Shown piece after piece: positions 43,031-54,812 of a stretch of DNA of 64,000 bases. This DNA comes from Dermacentor variabilis. Lineage: Eukaryota > Arthropoda > Arachnida > Ixodida > Ixodidae. How positions within the stretch are numbered: position 1 is the first letter of the stretch; the number at the start of each line of letters is the position of its first letter. The notes below the pieces were generated by a model. That model was not told where the DNA came from and did no database searches. It was given only the letters and a program-made list of their open reading frames with translations. The stretch lies in contig NW_027460346.1 in NCBI RefSeq assembly GCF_050947875.1, forward strand, positions 5,646,000 to 5,709,999. The letters run 5' to 3'. Position numbers and translations under genes: made by a program.

Positions 43031-43344
43031 GATGCAGCAGGTACCTTAAATATACGTTTGTTGTCTTCCTTATGCTGTCATTTATAGAACTAAAACTAGG
43101 AAGAAATACATACTGTAATCGTAGAACACTGTGCTACACGAGACGCAGTCATAGCGAGAGAAAACGCATGGAAATGAAGCTATTCTATAGCTGGAGCGTA
43201 GCAGACGACAAAGTTAGTTCCCCCGAGAGGCGTCTCCGGAGCGTAAGGCCCATTAAATTTGTAATGTAGCGCCACGCTTTGAAGAATGCCGCCTCCTCTT
43301 CGCGCGCTCTGGCCGAGGCCGACGCCGCGTCGTTATTGGCCTAA

Positions 43345-43359
43345 TAGCATCACGTGGGC
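43345..43359. promoter_or_regulatory. TAGCATCACGTGGGC shared upstream motif
   Basis: It lies about 180 bp before the THAP start at 43539 and matches 11475-11489 before the other THAP locus. It contains a CACGTG core. Common ancestry is clear; function is not. Confidence 0.4.
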
Positions 43360-43538
43360 CCTCGCGCCCGCTTCGTTTGTTTAGCGCTTCAGCACCATTT
43401 TTGCTTGAGAAGCGTTTGCGGAGTGGCGAGGAGCGCACGTTGGCGCCGTTGCTTATCTGTATCGTTTTGATTTGCGAACGCCTTGAAGTAAGTTTTGTGT
43501 GGAATGTGCGACGTCGCTTCGCGGCATTTTCTGTGACC

Positions 43539-43715
43539 ATGACCTGCTGTGCCTTCGGATGCCAGAGTAGCTTTAGCAAAGGCGAGAAGCTCTTCCCGAT
43601 ATTGTCCGGTAAGCGCTACGGGTTAAGAAAGACGTGGATTCATCGAACTGGGAGGGTTAACTTCAGACCTACACTCTGCACACGACTGTATGAGGGAGTT
43701 GCGAGTATATCATAG
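43539..43715 (+). pseudogene. Degenerate THAP domain
   Basis: MTCCAFGCQSSFSKGEKLFP, then RKTWIHRTGRVNFRPTLCTR and LYEG. C-x4-C (CAFGC), a short strand before FPIL, and RVNFRPT-x3-RL fit a THAP domain. The final C-x2-H is lost (LYEG where a cysteine-containing LCE-type turn is expected) and a stop follows at 43713. The frame is open upstream to 43377, but the start shown matches the family. It shares a 5' motif with the locus at 11664 and probably has the same transposon origin. Confidence 0.6.
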
Positions 43716-43989
43716 TATAGTCCAACACGAAGTGCACTTTGCTTATATAAGCAGTATGTGGTCGTATTCGGTGCGCATAATCGTATTGTACGCCAACAGG
43801 CTTGAATTCGCGGGCACGTGAGGCTGCGTGCGAAAACGTGATTACGAAACCTTTAGGATTCAGAGAAAATGTGAGGCTCGAGCGTGAAAACTCATCTTAG
43901 GACATCAACTCTCTGCATTCTGCGGTTGCTAACCAGCCTTGTTTAGAGCGAATAGCTTTGTTTGCCTCTTTTCTTCGTGTTCGTCATTG
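43716..43989. other. Intron DNA, unassigned
   Basis: No feature is seen between the THAP fragment and the Penelope-like element. Confidence 0.4.
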
Positions 43990-44519
43990 GCGGTCACCCA
44001 GTGGATTTACGATACAGTACAGACTCATTTTTTTTGCACATTTCAATAGCTTTTGCTTGGACTTTAGCTAACGAGACGCTTTTATGTTGCCTAAACACGC
44101 CTGAGATGGCTTCGTTAGCCTTAGAGAAAAACACCCATGAGTCATGACTGCAAAACCACCCTCCTTGTTGGCGGTTGCTACACACAATGAATTATCTACT
44201 AAATACGAAGCTACGCGACGTACAAATACCTTTAAGGTTGAGGCTTACAGCGTTTTAGAGCGTCGACCTCTTCAGAGATGTCATGACTCATGCGTATTTT
44301 TTCTCTAAGGCTAACGAAGCCATTTCAGGCATGTTTAGGCAACATGAAAGCGTCTCGTTAGCTAAATTCCAAGCAAAAGCTATTGAAATGTGCAAAAAAA
44401 AATCAGAATAAGGTTGTAAAAGGCATTGAGAAGAGTAGCGGGAAGTGTTTAGATATATTTTTTAGCGCTAAGACACACGAAAGTAACTTCCCCTTCAGGA
44501 TTAGTGTGTCTAAGAAGAG

Positions 44520-45271
44520 ACCTGGCAGAAGGAAATAGCCACCTACCTGCTCAAAACATCATATCTTCTCGACATTAATGACCCCTTCTTTGTGAAGCGT
44601 TTAGACAAAGTTCTAGAATTTGTTAAAGTGCACTCTAACGAAGGGTTGAACGTTTTCTCCACTGACATAAAATACCTTTATTACTCTATTCCTCAATCTG
44701 ACCTGTTAACCTGCGTTGAAGAAAGCACTGACGAATTTGGTTCTGTGCAGTTTTGCAATGAAGCCGCAACTTCAGTTCAGAGTTTTTTTTAGCATTACTC
44801 AAGCAATATGGGACCTCAATGTTTATCCAGTGGAATAATGTTCCGTTTCTACAGAAGCAAGGCGTATGTATCGGGTCTTGTTTGGCACCCGAACCCGTAT
44901 CTTGCAAAACTAGAGTCTTGGCAGAGAGGTTCAAAGGAGCCTCAGTTTACAGAGCATTCCGATACCTTGATGATTTCCTTTTATTTCTTGACTGCACTTC
45001 TCAATGTTTTCAAAAAGAATATGAAGGTGTTACAAGCATAATTTTTGAATATCTTAGTCCCCTTGATGTGTCCTTCGAAATGCTAATAGATACGAGCATC
45101 CGATTACTCGATCTACAACTTGTATTGTCTGACGATCACATCTGCTGGTGTTACCAACCTAGAGCTAATAAGCCTCTTTTATCGTACAGTTCTGGTCATT
45201 CCAAGCTTATTAAAAGCGGCATAGCGAAAATGTGTCTGAACATTGCACTGAAGAAGTCGTACCCTCATTGA
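44520..45271 (+). pseudogene. Penelope-like reverse transcriptase remnant
   Basis: Pieces in more than one frame are WQKEIATYLLKTSYLLDIND, FFVKRLDKVLEFVKVHSNEG, NVFSTDIKYLYYSIPQSDL, then FLQKQGVCIGSCLAPEPVSC and AFRYLDDFLLF. GSCLAP and YLDDFL are the catalytic motifs of Penelope-like RT. The ending RLLDLQLVLSDDHICWCYQP fits the thumb region. A stop at 44790 and a frame change near 44815 inactivate it. In intact relatives the RT extends DNA at exposed ends with the nuclease encoded downstream. Confidence 0.85.
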
Positions 45272-45335
45272 ATTTCTTCCAGTTTTCAACAACAGGTAGT
45301 GCGGTTGAGTGAGGCTGGTTTTCCAAACAATTTAA

Positions 45336-45949
45336 TTGTCAGTTGCTGAAGCGATGCTCAGAGCAATGCAGTCGGTCGAGTCTCGTTCCTCGACGTCAGC
45401 CAGCGCAGGGTCTGGAAGAAAGAAAAACTTCGCCGTAATTCCTTACATCCACCGATTATCACATAACCTGAAGAAGATAGGACAACGTGGAAAAGTTGAC
45501 GTAATATTCACTGCCCCAAACAAGCTTGTCAGCTTGTGTGCATAAACAAGACCATATAGCAAAATAAAGGACGCGTGCAAAAAGCAGCTCAGAAAAGCGT
45601 ACGCTAACTGTAGGACCTGTGTTATTTACCGAATTCCATTGCCCTCTGGAAAGAGTTATATAGGGCAAACCGGCAGATGCATTAATGATAGGCTTAGAGA
45701 GCACTCCCTATAAAGTTAACAAGGCTTCGCCGGATGGCTTCCTCGCAATTCGCTGTCATAAGTGCGGATGCGTTCCGCGATTCAATGATAGTTATTATCG
45801 GGAGAAGCAAAGGCGAATTCACTCGTCTCATCATTGAAAGGGCTCATATTGAAGAGTTTGGCAATGCTTGTGTTAGCAATTCGTCCTTGTCACTATCAGA
45901 GTTGGAGTTCCTGCGCATGCATGCGTTAAACATAATAGTTTTTGTCTAG
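45336..45949 (+). pseudogene. GIY-YIG endonuclease domain remnant of Penelope-like element
   Basis: The linker KKNFAVIPYIHRLSHNLKKI leads, after a stop at 45543, into another frame: KDACKKQLRKAYANCRTCVI, YRIPLPSGKSYIGQTGRCIN and DRLREHS. The VIYRIPL and SYIGQTGR strings are the GIY and YIG motifs. After a further shift, the C-terminus reads FTRLIIERAHIEEFGNACVS and SLSLSELEFLRMHA. At least two frameshifts are present. The domain cuts target DNA in working elements. Confidence 0.85.
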
Positions 45950-46130
45950 TCTGCAAGTGAGCTGTACTATCATTTGCTCTGTTATCTTGTCAGTAGACAC
46001 GTTCTTAAAAGTGAGAAAATGTGAGGATATAAAAGTGGCGCCCATCCCGGAATAAAATTGTTGTTGGAAGTGGCCTGCGTGTGTTTGTTTTCTCTTCTGC
46101 GTCCTCGTGTTTTTGCGCAACAAGAAAAAC

Positions 46131-46930
46131 TGCAAAATGTTACACAAGCATGCCCAAATATCTACACTGGTGGTCTTGATAGGGCCGAAGCTTGTGCATT
46201 TCAACTTCGTAGGCACGTTTTAACTCACTGTTAGTGCGATCAATTATATATACAAGCGAAGGCGCTGTCGCGTTGTGAGTTCGATGGCCGGTAGCGCAGG
46301 GTTTGTCGAGCGTTGGTCGGCACGCTGATTTTGTCAGTACCGTGGACAAGAAAGCCCGTCTCAGTGCGACAACTCGCGGTCTTCGGTTGCGTCGTTGTCG
46401 GCCTGGTATGATAACATGCTTTCAGGGACGCACAGTACTCAATAGTCGGTCAATCATGGACGTGATCATCTTGTCGGTATCGTATCGACTCAGTTTTACC
46501 GCGCCTTAAACGAGACGAGTACGTGAAGTCGGGCACGCGCTGCCACCACCAGCAAGAGAGGGGCTACGCTGCGAGGTGACGTTATCAGCAACGTGATGTT
46601 TTCAAGTGTCGCTCAAGTGTAACGCAAGGGTTTTTCGTTAAATTTGCTAGCCATCAATGAAAGGTGACAACTACTTGACTCACGGTGCGGTCCGAAGTAC
46701 TCCGACGAAGCCCTGGCCGCTTTCTGTTTTAAAAGGCAGTTGCAGTCTTACGCTACGCACGTTTTCGGCACCGCAACGACGTCGAGCTACGAGTGGAGCT
46801 TCAACGCGGTACACGACACGAGTGTTTGCAGCAGCGCTACAGAACACATCTATAAACTTGGCAGCGCGCGTCCGAGCGCTTTTTTTTCCCTCGGGGGACT
46901 TTCCGGCGTGTGGCGACGCGTGCTACCGTT
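46131..46930. other. Intron DNA, unassigned
   Basis: GC-richer after 46500. No coding or repeat feature is recognised. Confidence 0.45.
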
Positions 46931-47562
46931 TGTAAGGATTTTCGTCTGACACCACGTGGCGACAGGTCATTCACCCTACCCTCTGGGCCGGAGCCCACGG
47001 GCGTCAGATCGTCCCCCCTTCCCCTCTACATGGTCGTGGCACCGTGGGTGCTACCTCATCCCCTTCACCTCTCATGGTCGTGGCACCGTGGGTGCTACCT
47101 CATCCCCTTCACCTCTCTTGGCCGGACCCCACGGCGCCGGAGAGGTCATTCACCCGACCTTCTCCCCGGATTCGTTGAAAAGAGGATCGACTTCTCCTAC
47201 CCGTGCTCGGTATTGCAGGAGGAGGGGCCCTCTCTCCGTGCCTGTCACGTGTCATCGACGGAAGCAAGATCCCGCCCACACTTGTAGAGAGCCTATTTAA
47301 GGGGCTCCGAAATGTACTTTTGTGATACGTCATACTTGATACTTCATGCTCGTCTTATTTTATTTCAACTACCTTTGAATAAACAGTGCAAGTTTCGCAC
47401 TAGCAAATCGTCTCGCCCCTGCTTGGTCGCCATGACCTACCGGATGCCTGCAGCCCGCCGATAACGCCACGCTACCCAATAAGTAATGTCGGTCGAGCTT
47501 CGATAGGCAGGCGCCGCTACTTCTCGGCAGCAGTACGGTACGCTACCCTGGAGTACGCAACA
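46931..47562 (+). mobile_element. Possible solo LTR
   Basis: The stretch begins TGTAAGG and ends ACGCAACA. It has a TATTTAAGGGG box near 47293 and AATAAA near 47380, in the order expected of U3, R and U5. A 44-bp tandem duplication lies at 47030-47117. No partner LTR or internal region is present and the target duplication is unclear, so the boundaries are tentative. Confidence 0.35.
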
Positions 47563-47752
47563 CCTTCCAAAACGTTTCGCGACTAATCCGCTAGGGCAGG
47601 GTGCAAGCGCCGTGGCGCCATGAAATAAAATGGATTACGGCGGTAAGGAATGAAGCGGGTTATCATTTCAACGAGTGTCGACGGCCAAGAAGCGCCGCCG
47701 CGGAAGTGTGAAGTCAGACTACTGCGATGTATTCTGTTGCTTTTCGCCGCAG

Positions 47753-47906
47753 AGGTGCTGAATCGTGGTGGGAACGCGGCGGACGCGGCGGTGGCAGCAG
47801 CGGCCGCGCTCCAGGTGCTCAAGCCGTACGCGACGGGCGTAGGAGGCGACTGCTTCGCCCTCTTCTACGACGCCCAGACGCGAGCTGTGCGCTGCATCGA
47901 CGGAAG
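47753..47906 (+). CDS. Gamma-glutamyltransferase-like protein, exon 2
   Basis: A 154-base exon between acceptor CCGCAG (47747-47752) and donor GTGAGG (47907). Joined to exon 1 it gives [40 protein letters not shown] and [12 protein letters not shown] plus two bases. [10 protein letters not shown] and TG-GGD-F are core conserved motifs of the GGT large subunit. The next codon (AG|N) would give the serine expected in NGSGR-type sequence. The catalytic threonine and the small subunit must lie on later exons. None was found in 48-64 kb, so the gene runs off the window. Confidence 0.88.
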
Positions 47907-48425
47907 GTGAGGACAGTAGCGGTTCACAACAACGCATTGAGATTACAAGAGCCACAAATATGGCAGCCATTCAAACAGAATTCGAATAAAAGTTCTGAAT
48001 GACTGGTAACGTATTATTGTATTTGTTGTGATATACTTTGCTTCGGTCGTTAGTGTATAATCTCCGCGATGAAGTCAAGTTGGAGGAACAACCGAGCACA
48101 GCTACCGCAACTAGGAATATGACGTAAGCATGATAAAAGACAGTGGCGCCACCACTTTAGAACTGTGCAACCATGCAGTCGTCTCTGTTAGAGATCTCAG
48201 TGAAAAAGATGTCAGTAAGGGTCCTTTTTTTTGCAATTTCACTCGTAAATGCGAAGCAGTGACGTAATAGGTCGCACAATATTATGCGCCGCATGTCTTC
48301 GGCTGTTTCTTGCGTTATCAGTAGTAAACTTTTGCAGATGCACACTTAGGGATCTCACCGCATTATTCACCTAAGCACATACACATTCGCACAGGTTGTC
48401 AACTCCATACACTTTCCTTTGTGGC
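47907..48425. other. Intron 2 of GGT-like gene, first part
   Basis: No gene or repeat is identified up to the SINE. Confidence 0.5.
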
Positions 48426-48689
48426 AAGCGTTTTGGAAACCCGCCGTGGTTGCTCAGTGGCTATGGTGTTGGGCTGCTGAGCCCGAGGTCGCGGGATCGA
48501 ATCCCGGCCACGGCGGCCGCATTTCGATGGGGGCGAAATGCTAAAACATCCGTGTACTTAGATTTAGGTGCACGTTAAAGAACCCCAGGTGGTCAAAATT
48601 TCCGGAGTCCTCCACTACGGCGTGCCTCATAATCAGAAAGTGGTTTTGGCACGTAAAACCCCATAATTTAATTTAAGCGTTTGGGACAA
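48426..48689 (+). mobile_element. Ruka-like SINE, full length
   Basis: The SINE is 48441-48674: CCGCCGTGGTTGCTCAGTGG head, GGGATCGAATCCCGG B box, and end CCCCATAATTTAATTT. Flanks AAGCGTTTTGGAAA (48426) and AAGCGTTTGGGACA (48675) look like a target duplication with two differences. Confidence 0.93.
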
Positions 48690-51600
48690 CTGGCAGATCT
48701 CGAGTTGCAGGAAAATTAGTATACTGCTAATATTATTGACTCCTTCATTCGCCTTAAAGGCCTGCTTTCGCAAGCACGTTACTGAATGTATGTAATTATG
48801 GTACAACGTTTCTGCAGGCTACATATATAATAGATCTCGCGTGGCACCTTAAAAAAGAGAGAGAGAGAACTCAAACTGGACCCGTACAAGCAACTGAACT
48901 TGACACAGTTCCACCACAACGCACCTGATTCACTCTCATGCTTGTAACTTTGCCCGCGTGTCACCTATACCACCTCTTCCCCGCGCCAATACGCACGCAC
49001 ATACGGCTTCCAATTTTCACCAAACTACGACATTGTTTTTCAGAGTGGTTTTCGCTTACGCGTTTTCCTAAACGTTTTGCAGCGCTGATAGTCGCAATAA
49101 CTGGAATACTGGAAACGACGGGCTATCTGATTATCTTTGCGTATTTGTCATCTCGCGGCACAGAACGGATACTCACGTACTCAGGACCGTCAGCTATCGC
49201 ACTAGCTTGATTTAATGCACGCGCTTAAGAGAAAGCTTTAACTCCAGGGTCCTGTGTAAATACATGGCAACAGGGGAATCGTTTTTCTCCGAAACCGCTG
49301 CACCGACTTCGGTTAGGTTTGTTGCATTTAGACGGAAAATCGAAAATCTAGTGACAGCAAGAAAGGAGTTTTGATTTAGACTGTCAATGTTTTTATAGAA
49401 ATTCTTGAAAATGTGATATCCGAAGATAGAAACTAAAGTATCCTCTTTTGCAACTCTGTAATGTAGCAACTCTGTAATGTAATGTAAGAGAAGAAATCAC
49501 AATTCTGTAAATTGAGCCTCATAACACATCTACACTCGCGGACGACTTTCGGTGGCAATAAATGGAAAGCTACGGGCGCGCGGCTGCTGCACGTGTGTTA
49601 ACGCGCCAAGTATTCCGGCAGCGTCTGACGGTGCTTTTGGTTGCTCGGAACAGACGCTGGATCGAGGCAGCTTCCACGTGCGACAGTTTCGCGTTTGCCC
49701 AGACGCGGAAGAAAAAAGCCGCAAAATAAGTAAACTTGTGCATTCAGCGGTGTGTTTTGGCCTGTTTAACTGCTGCTAACAAGGTGCTTGTCTTCCCGAG
49801 TTTAAACTAACGTGGACGAAAACACGTGACTCTTTTGAGAAGCGCTATCTCTTGTGCGTGCTTTGCCTCCGTAGCTTTCCCTTCACTGCCACAGAAAGTT
49901 GTCCGCGAATATAGAAGGACAAAATTGATGTATTATGCACCACTGTAAATTATACCTTTAGTTTGTGAGCAGTACTTTTGCGAAACCATCGTAGATGTAC
50001 TCACAATTTCACATATAGGCTGTAATTCTTTTGTATCAAGTTTGCCCGCATTAGTAGTTCTAACAGAGTCGGTTTACACAACTGCGATATCAATTATTGG
50101 GACATAGTTACGGATTTCTAAATTCCCTCATTAAATTTTTTTTTCAGCTTACCACTTTCTGGAAATTTTCCTACAATATTTGCGAGTCATAAAGCAAGAT
50201 ATTGCTTTTAAGAGTCACTAGTATTTAACTTCCTCAAGTACAACAAATTTCATTCGAATCGGCCCAGTAGTTTTCATGAACAGATTTTTTTCGTTTTACA
50301 TTTATTTGAGTAGGGAAATCGAAGTTGGCCCCGAGCTAAGGCTAGTTTTTACAAAACTATTACCGGAAGTGGTCCGCTACTTTTAACCGTCTGACTGTTT
50401 CTGGAGTTTCCCATGATCCACAGCAAAATAAATTATGCCTGGTGATCGTAGCGCACTGTTTTTCATATTTAGCGGCAGACGTACACTGATTCGTTTAGTT
50501 ATTTATTCAGTAATGTGTGAAAATTCACCAATTTCTTCTCACCAGGTAGTTCGTGAACCGCTTGCCTATTTTCCTGCACGGAATGCACGATTCTTTTCTT
50601 TCTTTGTCTGCTGGAGGCCTTGGTAGGGAAGCTTGACGCTGATAACAGGACGTAAGATAACCGCAAACGGCACGTCATGGAACTAAACCATTATACTGAC
50701 GTTATTGCCTTGGAATAGGGACAGAAAGCATCCTTACTCTGTGTAGATAATAGCCGCGTAATCTGGGCGCTGCTCGCGAAGGCCAAATTGTATGGACTGC
50801 CACTCTCGTTGAGAAGGTTACATTCCTTAGGTTGGCGCTTAAAGACGAACGAGAATGGCCACCGTGGCTCGTCGCCTTTGTTTGTCAATACTCAGTGCGC
50901 CTGTTGAAGGAATGCTTTGACACGACATTCTCGATTTGTGATTTCTCGCATTAAGTTGTCCAAAACCTTGGCACCACCGAAATGAAAAACTGGCAAACGT
51001 CATAGCACTACATAATTTATTATAGTACTCATATTTGTGACGCTCACTTTTGCGTCTCCTTTACGACTTGTCGTGTTCTCCATTTTTTTACTCAAATGAG
51101 AATAAATGAAACGTCTAGTAACCCTGTAATAGTGGCATATACTATATTTCGCGTAATAGTAACAACAACGAAGAGTATAAGATGAGAAGAAACGTTTACT
51201 ACGTTCGAAAAACCATACCAAAAAAAAAACAACGTTCGAAAAACCTGTAACAAAGACTTCTAAAAAGAAAGTAAATGAAGTTCATACACAGTCAAAGACA
51301 TACAAAACAAAAGGCGCGGACAAAAGGCGAGGATAAGTTGCACCACACAATGCACTGTGTTCCGGCATGTGCGCCCATACAGAGCTTGAAACACGTACAC
51401 GAGGCCGCGATTTCTGCTATCTGAAAAAGAGTAGCCGTCAGCATTATAGGGTGACTACATCTTTCTTTTATTTTCATTTCAGTAATAAAAAAAGAAGCCT
51501 GCGATGCGGCTTGGGATGAGCAGGTGCCCAGATGAGGAAGATGCATAGTGACTAATGCATATACAAAGATACGGCAGTCAAAAGCAAACGTAATCACACA

Positions 51601-51845
51601 AGACGCAAGAAAAAACAACCAAAAGAGAACGGCACACATTAGATACAAGCACACATAAATACAAATAGAGAAGTGGGCTGTGGTTGCGTTAGTCAGTTAA
51701 CTGCAGCACCTGGTGCACCTTAAGTATGCCTGTTTTTTTAAATATTCGAATGCGTTGGATGCTTTTTGCTATGTTCTTTTCGATGGCCAAGGACCCAGAA
51801 AGCTTGCACGTGAGAAAGGTCTTGTTCTTTGAAGAAAAATCTTCG
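48690..51845. other. Unassigned DNA (3.1 kb)
   Basis: No domain, RNA gene or defined repeat is recognised. A (GA)n run lies near 48856-48868. Short open frames occur in both directions without coding character. If the GGT-like gene continues to the right, this is intronic. Confidence 0.5.
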
Positions 51846-52720
51846 TCTGAGAAATGTCTTCAAATTTCCTGTATGCTAGGGTTAACCATATATGGTTAGC
51901 CAGCCTGGGTATCGGTTATAGTGGCAGCGCACAGCTGACGTGGGCGGGTGTTGTTGATCTGAAGACCTGTAGCGTAAACGGGCTGAGGTTGGTGGTGGAT
52001 GGTTCGCAATGCTACTCCCTCCCTCCCTCCTTCCCTCCCTCCACCCCCCCCCCCCCCCCACGGAAGAGAACTTCATGCCGCTATGGGTTCTCACGAGCCC
52101 CGATTTATTGATCGGCGTCTGAAAAGAGGTCGCACCGGTGCAGCCTTTCAATTGTCCTTTACAAACAGCATTGAAACATTCGCCAAGTATCAAGTAATAC
52201 ATAGTGAAGAAAATTTTCCAATGCGTAAGCTCTCTCCATTCTTGGTGACGAAATGCTTCACAAACACACTAGGAGAAGCTTACAAAGCCCCAAAAATGTT
52301 GAGTGGCCACCTCCTCCTGGAACATGAGCATGTCCAAAGGCTATCTGTCCAGTACCGATGATCCCAATTTGAGCACACCGCACACAAGTAGGAACGACTA
52401 TGTGAAGGAGACTTCCTACACCTAATAGAAGATGAACTACTTGATGGGTTCAAGCAGGAAAAGGTTATCAAATTCCAAAGAATGAGACTGCGACGAAATC
52501 TCGAAGAACGCCCATCAAAACATGCAATACATTTGACACCAGCGTACTGCCTAGCTCTCTTAATGCAGGTTATATTCAAATAAGCGTAACACTACATACT
52601 CCAAATCCGAGACAGTGCTTCAAGTGCCAAAGGTTTGTGAATTATCACAGACATGTAGTGGTAAAGCAACTTGTGCCAATTGTAGTGCCGGTGACCACCC
52701 ACCCGACTACGTTAAATAAC
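51846..52720 (+). mobile_element. Decayed LINE ORF1 region (I-type)
   Basis: KRGRTGAAFQLSFTNSIETF, KLSPFLVTKCFTNTLGEAYK and APKMLSGHLLLEHEHVQ align by eye with the intact ORF1 at 56.6-57.9 kb (KRGRTDEVFQFFGRQKESF, TISPFLVSKSLTEAFGPGYK). The region before it (GGGTTAACC, TTATAGTGGCA) also matches 56466-56525. Later pieces include RQCFKCQ at about 52614. Multiple stops are present. It carries a C-run near 52045-52058. Confidence 0.8.
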
Positions 52721-54812
52721 ATTTTATTTCATGACATCAGTGACGACGAATATGCTTTAGAGCTTGATGTAGAATATTTTTAATGCTTAGTAAATGTGAA
52801 CAACGTCGGTGCAGAATTCGACGCAGAACACTCACAGAAGCCGGAACACTCTAAACCACCTAAAGAACGAGAGAGAAGGTGTGCCAGTCAAGTATCGCAG
52901 GTATCTGCTCCCAAAAACTACGAGTGCAGTCAGTCATCGAATGGAAGAAGACATACAAAACTCAGCGATTCACAGATGATTCCGGCGTGCAACACGGGGA
53001 AATAAATTGCATTCCTCAGTGCAAACAACCGAAGGATCTAATACCACTAAAAATAATTTGTTATGAAGTTCCACAGCTTGGTAAAAATGCTTGTAAAAAA
53101 ATAAATGGTATGCTTGGCAAAACGGAAAGGTCTTCATAAGGTCGGCAGAAAAAAATGTAGGCATTTCTTGGTATCAACCTCGTGATGAATAATCACACCC
53201 TACCAACTCAAAGAAGGTAACCAACGAAGTGAACGGAAGATCAAAAATAAAATGCTACCATCCAGTGTTCTTTGAATTCCGGGACATTAGAATAAACAAT
53301 ACCTACATTAGCTACGTTAAAGTGCAAAATGCCGATGTCACTGTGTCCGCTCTGACCTCACTGCAGCTCTTCCAAGCAGTCGCACGGTATCTTATTCGAA
53401 AATGTTCAGTCGTGAGCGGAGCACAAGTCTTGCGCAGATGTACAGGTGCACAAGAAAGTCGACAAGGCCAGAAGATCCCGAACACGAAATTACAAAACCT
53501 CCCGGTCGGGAGAGGTGCACGAATTGTGTCAACTCGAAGCTTGAAAACCGCACATTTGCCTGCTGCAATGTTTGCAATGTTCACTTGTGCTAGCAAGAAA
53601 TTGCTTCATGGTAGGAGCAGCTAAGAAACACGCGTAAATATCCGGTTCCCTTAAGGTACATATAGGGACACATATGTCCTAGTGAGGAACACATAAGCTA
53701 TAAAAATGTATTTCTGAAAACCGTTGTATTATTCTTTGGAAGCCCCAAATAAAGAAAGCACTATGCATTGATAATTTCGCGGCTGATTTGCTTGTGTACC
53801 AGAGGAGGTCAACTCTTTCCCACAATACATAGATTATAATGGATATTATCCAGGGTATTTATTCGCCAGCCCTTGCTTGACGAAAGAGAAACAACAGCAC
53901 TCACAGTGAAAAAGAACATATATCTTTTTCTGTAGCAAGGAAACTGTTGTCCTACTGAGCTATACAAAACAAGCTATGCCGATGTGGCGTGACAGGTCTC
54001 GGCAGTTTATTGGGCTCGCGGAGAGTGGTCCCATAATGGCTCCTCCCACTGCCTTTGGTCCAGTGCGGCTACATTGTCATCAAAGATGGTTACGCAGGAC
54101 CCTAAACTAAACTGAACACCACGACGTCTCAGCCCTTAACTCTTCGTCCTCCAGCGCCTCTGCGATTGACGGAGGTCGTTCCAAGATCGCCGTCGACGGT
54201 GAAAAAGCAGCTCGGTATAAACGCCCAGTAGCTGCACCAAACAAAGGTCAGGTTATCTGAGTGGTTACGGCTCCTGTTAATACAGTATGTTAATTCGAAG
54301 ATACACACAAGATAAGCCACTTATAATTTTTTTAGCTTCTGTTCACAAGTAAGTAGGCTGTTTTATTATGACATCATTATTTTCGTCACACATTAGAATT
54401 ACAGAGGTCTCATACGCAATTTAGTTGACATAAAAGACATCCAGTTCTCGCCTGTAGACTTTTGCTTATAGGATGCGAGTCTAGGCCCCCAAAATAGTCA
54501 ATTTCTTAGAGGTTGCACCTTTGTTTGAATATGCCGCGAACACTCTAGCTGAGTCAGGAGTTAAGTTGTATAAGGCGACATTTCTACCCGAGAAATTAGA
54601 CTAAATACTCCTTTCAATGCTTAGCCTTATCTGTTTTATTGTTTAAAATTCTATTTTTCACTTTGAATTCCACCTCGTGCACAGGTCACTGCTATAGAAC
54701 TTGAAAATTAAATACAAGAGCTACCGGACCCTTTTCTTTTAGTGGGAGTTTTTAGTGCTCATTGTAATCTCCGAGGTAGCCATACAAGAGGCCAAAGAGG
54801 ACAACTTATTCG
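52721..54812. other. Unassigned DNA (2.1 kb)
   Basis: It may include more decayed LINE sequence at its 5' side, but I see no recognisable RT or endonuclease motif. No other gene is supported. Confidence 0.45.

Larger units (their letters stand above)
43990..46130 (+). mobile_element. Penelope-like element with inverted 5' duplication
   Basis: It carries RT and GIY-YIG endonuclease remnants on the + strand. Its first part (about 44275-44408) is repeated in reverse orientation at about 44021-44147: TCATGACTCATG, TTCTCTAAGGCTAACGAAGC and CGTCTCGTTAGCTAA all have inverse partners. A flipped partial copy at the 5' end is typical of Penelope-like elements. The 3' end near 46070-46130 has GTGTGTTTGTTTTCTCTTCT. 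Confidence 0.85.
33011..47752 (+). other. Intron 1 of the GGT-like gene (14,742 bp)
   Basis: Donor CG|GTAAGC at 33011 and acceptor TTTTCGCCGCAG at 47741-47752 have good consensus, with a pyrimidine-rich run before the acceptor. The intron is mostly identified mobile DNA: a TIR element split by an RTE and a SINE, a THAP element, a Harbinger-like element with a hAT MITE, a Penelope-like element and an LTR-like sequence. Confidence 0.75.

Noticed and set aside
48441..48512. tRNA gene in the SINE heads (also at 7493, 54831 and 42925-)
   Set aside because: A and B boxes are present, but the sequence continues into the SINE body, the acceptor stem does not close convincingly, and each is one of several dispersed copies with TSDs.
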